From assembly GCF_002104765.1 (NCBI RefSeq), contig NZ_NCXM01000006.1, positions 161,215-225,214 of the forward strand: DNA of 64,000 nt. Reading direction: 5' to 3'. This document shows positions 61,957-64,000 of this stretch, piece by piece. The notes beneath the pieces were generated by a model. The model searched no databases. It saw only the letters and a list, made by a program, of their open reading frames with translations, and was not told the origin of the DNA. Origin of the DNA: Mycolicibacterium vulneris (GTDB taxonomy: Bacteria > Actinomycetota > Actinomycetes > Mycobacteriales > Mycobacteriaceae). Every line of letters begins with the position of its first letter. The first letter of the stretch is position 1. The translations under genes and the position numbers were made by a program.

Positions 61957-63482
61957 CAGCGCCGCATAAGGTCGCCTTCCCGGCGCGTTGTGCGGTCAAC
62001 ATTTCTTACGAGAAGCACCTGTGTTCGCAGGTATTCCCCGCCGGAATTCCGATGGAGGGATTCTTCGAGGGAATGGTCGAGCTGTTCGATGCCGATTTGA
62101 AGCGCAAAGGCTTCGACGGCATCGCATTACCCGCCGGCAGCTACGAACTTCACAAGATCAACGGCGTTCGGCTCGATATCAATAAAAGCCTCGACGAGCT
62201 GGGCGTCCAGGACGGCGACACCCTGGTGCTGGTGCCCCGGGTCGACGGCGACTCGTTCGAACCGCAATACGAGTCGCTGTCCACGGGGTTGGCGGCCATG
62301 GGCAAGTGGCTGGGCCGCGACGGTGGCGATCGGATGTTTGCGCCGGTGACACCGTTGACGGCCGCGCACACCGCGGTCGCGGTGATCGCAATGGCCGTCG
62401 GGGTCGTGGTGGCCCTGACCCTGCGGGCGCGGACCTTCACCGACGGTCCCGTCCCGGCCGCGGTGTCGGGCGCCGTCGGCGCCCTGCTGCTGGTCGCGAC
62501 GCTGGTGGTGCGGAGCGGATGGCGGGAGCGCCGCGACCTGTTCAGCGGGTTCGCCTGGCTGGCGGTGTTGTCGCTCGCCGCCGCCGGTGCCTGCGCGCCC
62601 CCCGGTGTGCTGGGTGCGGCCCATGGCCTCATCGGCGCCGTCGTAATGATCCTTGGCGCCATCGCCATCGGGGTGACCGCGCGAAACCGTTGGCAGACAG
62701 CGGTGGTCACCGCGGTGGTGACCGTCTGCGGGATCCTGGCCGCCGTCGCCGCCGTCCGCATGTTCCGGCCGGCCTCGGCCCAGGTGCTGGCGGTCTGCGT
62801 GTTGGTCGGATTGCTCTTCCTGGTCCGGATGGCCCCCCTGATCGCGTTGTGGGTGGCGCGGGTCAGACCGCCGCATTTCGGATCGATCACCGGTCGTGAT
62901 TTGTTCGCGCGGCGCGAGGGGATGCCCATCGACACGGTGTCTCCGGTCAGCGAGGACGAATCCGAGGACGAGGACAACGAATTGACCGACATCACCGCCC
63001 GCGGCGCCGCGATCGCCGCCTCGGCGCGCTTGGTCAACGCGGTCCAGGTGGGCCTGTGCGTCGGGGTGGCGGTAGTGCTGCCCGCCGCGGTGTGGGGCGT
63101 GTTGACGCCGGGACGCCAGTGGGCGTGGTTGGCGCTGGTGGTCGCCGGGCTCGTGGTGGGTATCTTCCTCACCCAGGGACGGGGATTCGCCGCCAAATAT
63201 CAGGCCATCGCGCTCGTATGTGGGGCATCGGCCGCGGTGTGCGCGGGAGTGGTCAAATACGCGGTCGCCGCGCCGAAAGACGCCATGACCGGGCTGATGT
63301 GGCCCGTGGTGGCGGTCGCGACCTTCGCCGGGCTGGGCTTGGCCGCGGCACTTTTGGTGCCGGCCATGAGGTTTCGGCCATTCATCCGGTTGACCGTGGA
63401 ATGGGTGGAAGTGCTCGCGTTCATCGTCTTGTTGCCGGCGGCAGCGGCTTTGGGAGGGCTCTTCACGTGGATTCGCCACTGA
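61953..63482 (+). CDS. eccD2: EccD2, ESX-2 membrane channel component
   Basis: The 509-residue protein has the same length as EccD2 of M. tuberculosis. The N-terminal 100 residues form a ubiquitin-like domain ([20 protein letters not shown], later [14 protein letters not shown]). About eleven membrane helices follow from residue 130 on, with an acidic linker ([13 protein letters not shown]). EccD is the main pore-forming subunit of type VII secretion, present in two copies per protomer. GTG 61953 overlaps the upstream stop, and mycP2 starts within its end. Confidence 0.9.
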   Translation: MTAPHKVAFPARCAVNISYEKHLCSQVFPAGIPMEGFFEGMVELFDADLKRKGFDGIALPAGSYELHKINGVRLDINKSLDELGVQDGDTLVLVPRVDGDSFEPQYESLSTGLAAMGKWLGRDGGDRMFAPVTPLTAAHTAVAVIAMAVGVVVALTLRARTFTDGPVPAAVSGAVGALLLVATLVVRSGWRERRDLFSGFAWLAVLSLAAAGACAPPGVLGAAHGLIGAVVMILGAIAIGVTARNRWQTAVVTAVVTVCGILAAVAAVRMFRPASAQVLAVCVLVGLLFLVRMAPLIALWVARVRPPHFGSITGRDLFARREGMPIDTVSPVSEDESEDEDNELTDITARGAAIAASARLVNAVQVGLCVGVAVVLPAAVWGVLTPGRQWAWLALVVAGLVVGIFLTQGRGFAAKYQAIALVCGASAAVCAGVVKYAVAAPKDAMTGLMWPVVAVATFAGLGLAAALLVPAMRFRPFIRLTVEWVEVLAFIVLLPAAAALGGLFTWIRH

Positions 63483-64000
63483 AAAGGGCCGCGGCGGTGA
63501 CCGCCGCCGTCGCTCTGGTCGCGTTATCAGCCAACATCCCTGCCGCACTTGCCATTACACCCCCCACGGTGGATCCGGGAATGGTGCCGCCGGACGGGCC
63601 GCCACGACCCGACCAGCCGATGCGCCGCGCCAACAGCTGCTCGACCCCGATCACCGTGCGCAACCCCGATGTCGCGCAGATGGCGCCGGGCTTCAACCTG
63701 CTGAACATCACGAAGGCGTGGCAATACAGCACCGGCAACGGCGTGCCGGTGGCGGTCATCGACACTGGGGTCTCGCCGAACCCGCGGCTACCGGTGGTGC
63801 CCGGTGGCGACTACATCATGGGCGAGGACGGCCTATCGGATTGCGATGCCCACGGCACGATCGTCGGCTCGATCATCGGCGCTGCGCCGCAAGGGATTCT
63901 GCCGATGCCGCGACCGATGCCGGCCACCCCGGCATTCCCCCCACCGGCCGGCCCGCCGCCGGTCGCCGCGGCGGCCCGGCCGGTGGGGGGAATGCCGGGG
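63467..64000 (+). CDS. mycP2: Mycosin MycP2 (partial, cut by window end)
   Basis: From GTG 63467 (16-base overlap with eccD2) the first 178 residues are visible. There is a signal peptide with the cut near ALA (residue 29). The N-terminal extension is [20 protein letters not shown]; the catalytic Asp99 is in VIDTGVSP and His129 in [10 protein letters not shown] Pro-rich insertion at the end is typical of MycP2. The serine lies beyond the window. MycP stabilises the secretion complex and cleaves some substrates. Confidence 0.9.
   Translation, partial: MDSPLKRAAAVTAAVALVALSANIPAALAITPPTVDPGMVPPDGPPRPDQPMRRANSCSTPITVRNPDVAQMAPGFNLLNITKAWQYSTGNGVPVAVIDTGVSPNPRLPVVPGGDYIMGEDGLSDCDAHGTIVGSIIGAAPQGILPMPRPMPATPAFPPPAGPPPVAAAARPVGGMPG

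Noticed and set aside
57538..64000. Assignment of the type VII block to ESX-5
   Set aside because: Gene order with a MinD-like gene between espG and eccD, and lengths of 341, 509 and 276 residues, fit ESX-2; ESX-5 has no such gene there.

Overview
The window comes from a high-GC actinomycete, almost certainly a slow-growing non-tuberculous Mycobacterium. The evidence is a complete yrbE/mce lipid-import operon with Mce-associated proteins, an MPT64-type secreted protein, a cyclopropane/methoxy-mycolate methyltransferase family gene, a WS/DGAT acyltransferase, a CYP142-type P450, several F420/deazaflavin oxidoreductases, an Eis-type acetyltransferase and part of an ESX-2 (type VII secretion) locus. 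No rRNA, tRNA, CRISPR array, prophage or intact insertion sequence was seen.

Layout. 0-8.5 kb: mixed metabolic and regulatory genes (GAF-ANTAR, GtrA, SDR, DUF5134 membrane protein behind a RicR-like copper box, BBE-type flavoenzyme, small zinc ribbon, Crp-type regulator, alpha/beta hydrolase) with two gene remnants. 8.6-22.9 kb: the mce locus. An MPT64-like protein and a divergent pair (secreted protein plus Mce-associated protein) lie on one side. Then come yrbEA-yrbEB-mceABCDEF, a second Mce-associated protein, a secreted DUF3298-like protein and a double-TetR (Mce3R-type) regulator. 23-36.7 kb: small membrane proteins, two SAM methyltransferases, SulP and FNT transporters, an RsbW-type anti-sigma kinase behind a SigF-like promoter, CYP142, WS/DGAT, and a two-gene unit that pairs a MetV-MetF-like fusion with a methyltransferase. 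36.7-41 kb: MFS transporter, hemerythrin protein, mycolate-type methyltransferase and an anchored protein, three of these genes with SigF-like promoters. 41-57 kb: small enzymes, a PadR regulator with a clear palindromic operator facing a SnoaL-LLM pair, MFS exporter, hydrolases, Eis-type acetyltransferase, a TetR-acyl-CoA dehydrogenase operon with an operator on its start, and a PrrB-like orphan histidine kinase. 57.5-64 kb: PE36-PPE69-esxD-esxC-espG2-MinD-like ATPase-eccD2-mycP2, cut by the window end.

Two multi-gene machines dominate. The mce operon should build a YrbE permease with a MceA-F substrate tunnel that imports lipids or sterols, energised by an ATPase encoded elsewhere. The ESX-2 block supplies substrates, chaperone, membrane pore and protease, but the eccB2/eccC2 genes that head this cluster in M. 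tuberculosis are not upstream. Five gene remnants (VOC, MFS, PhoY tail, methyltransferase, ABC permease) show ongoing decay between intact genes. The most informative new signals are regulatory: a RicR-like box, a set of SigF-like promoters, and several well-formed operators or leaderless starts that also settle start codons.
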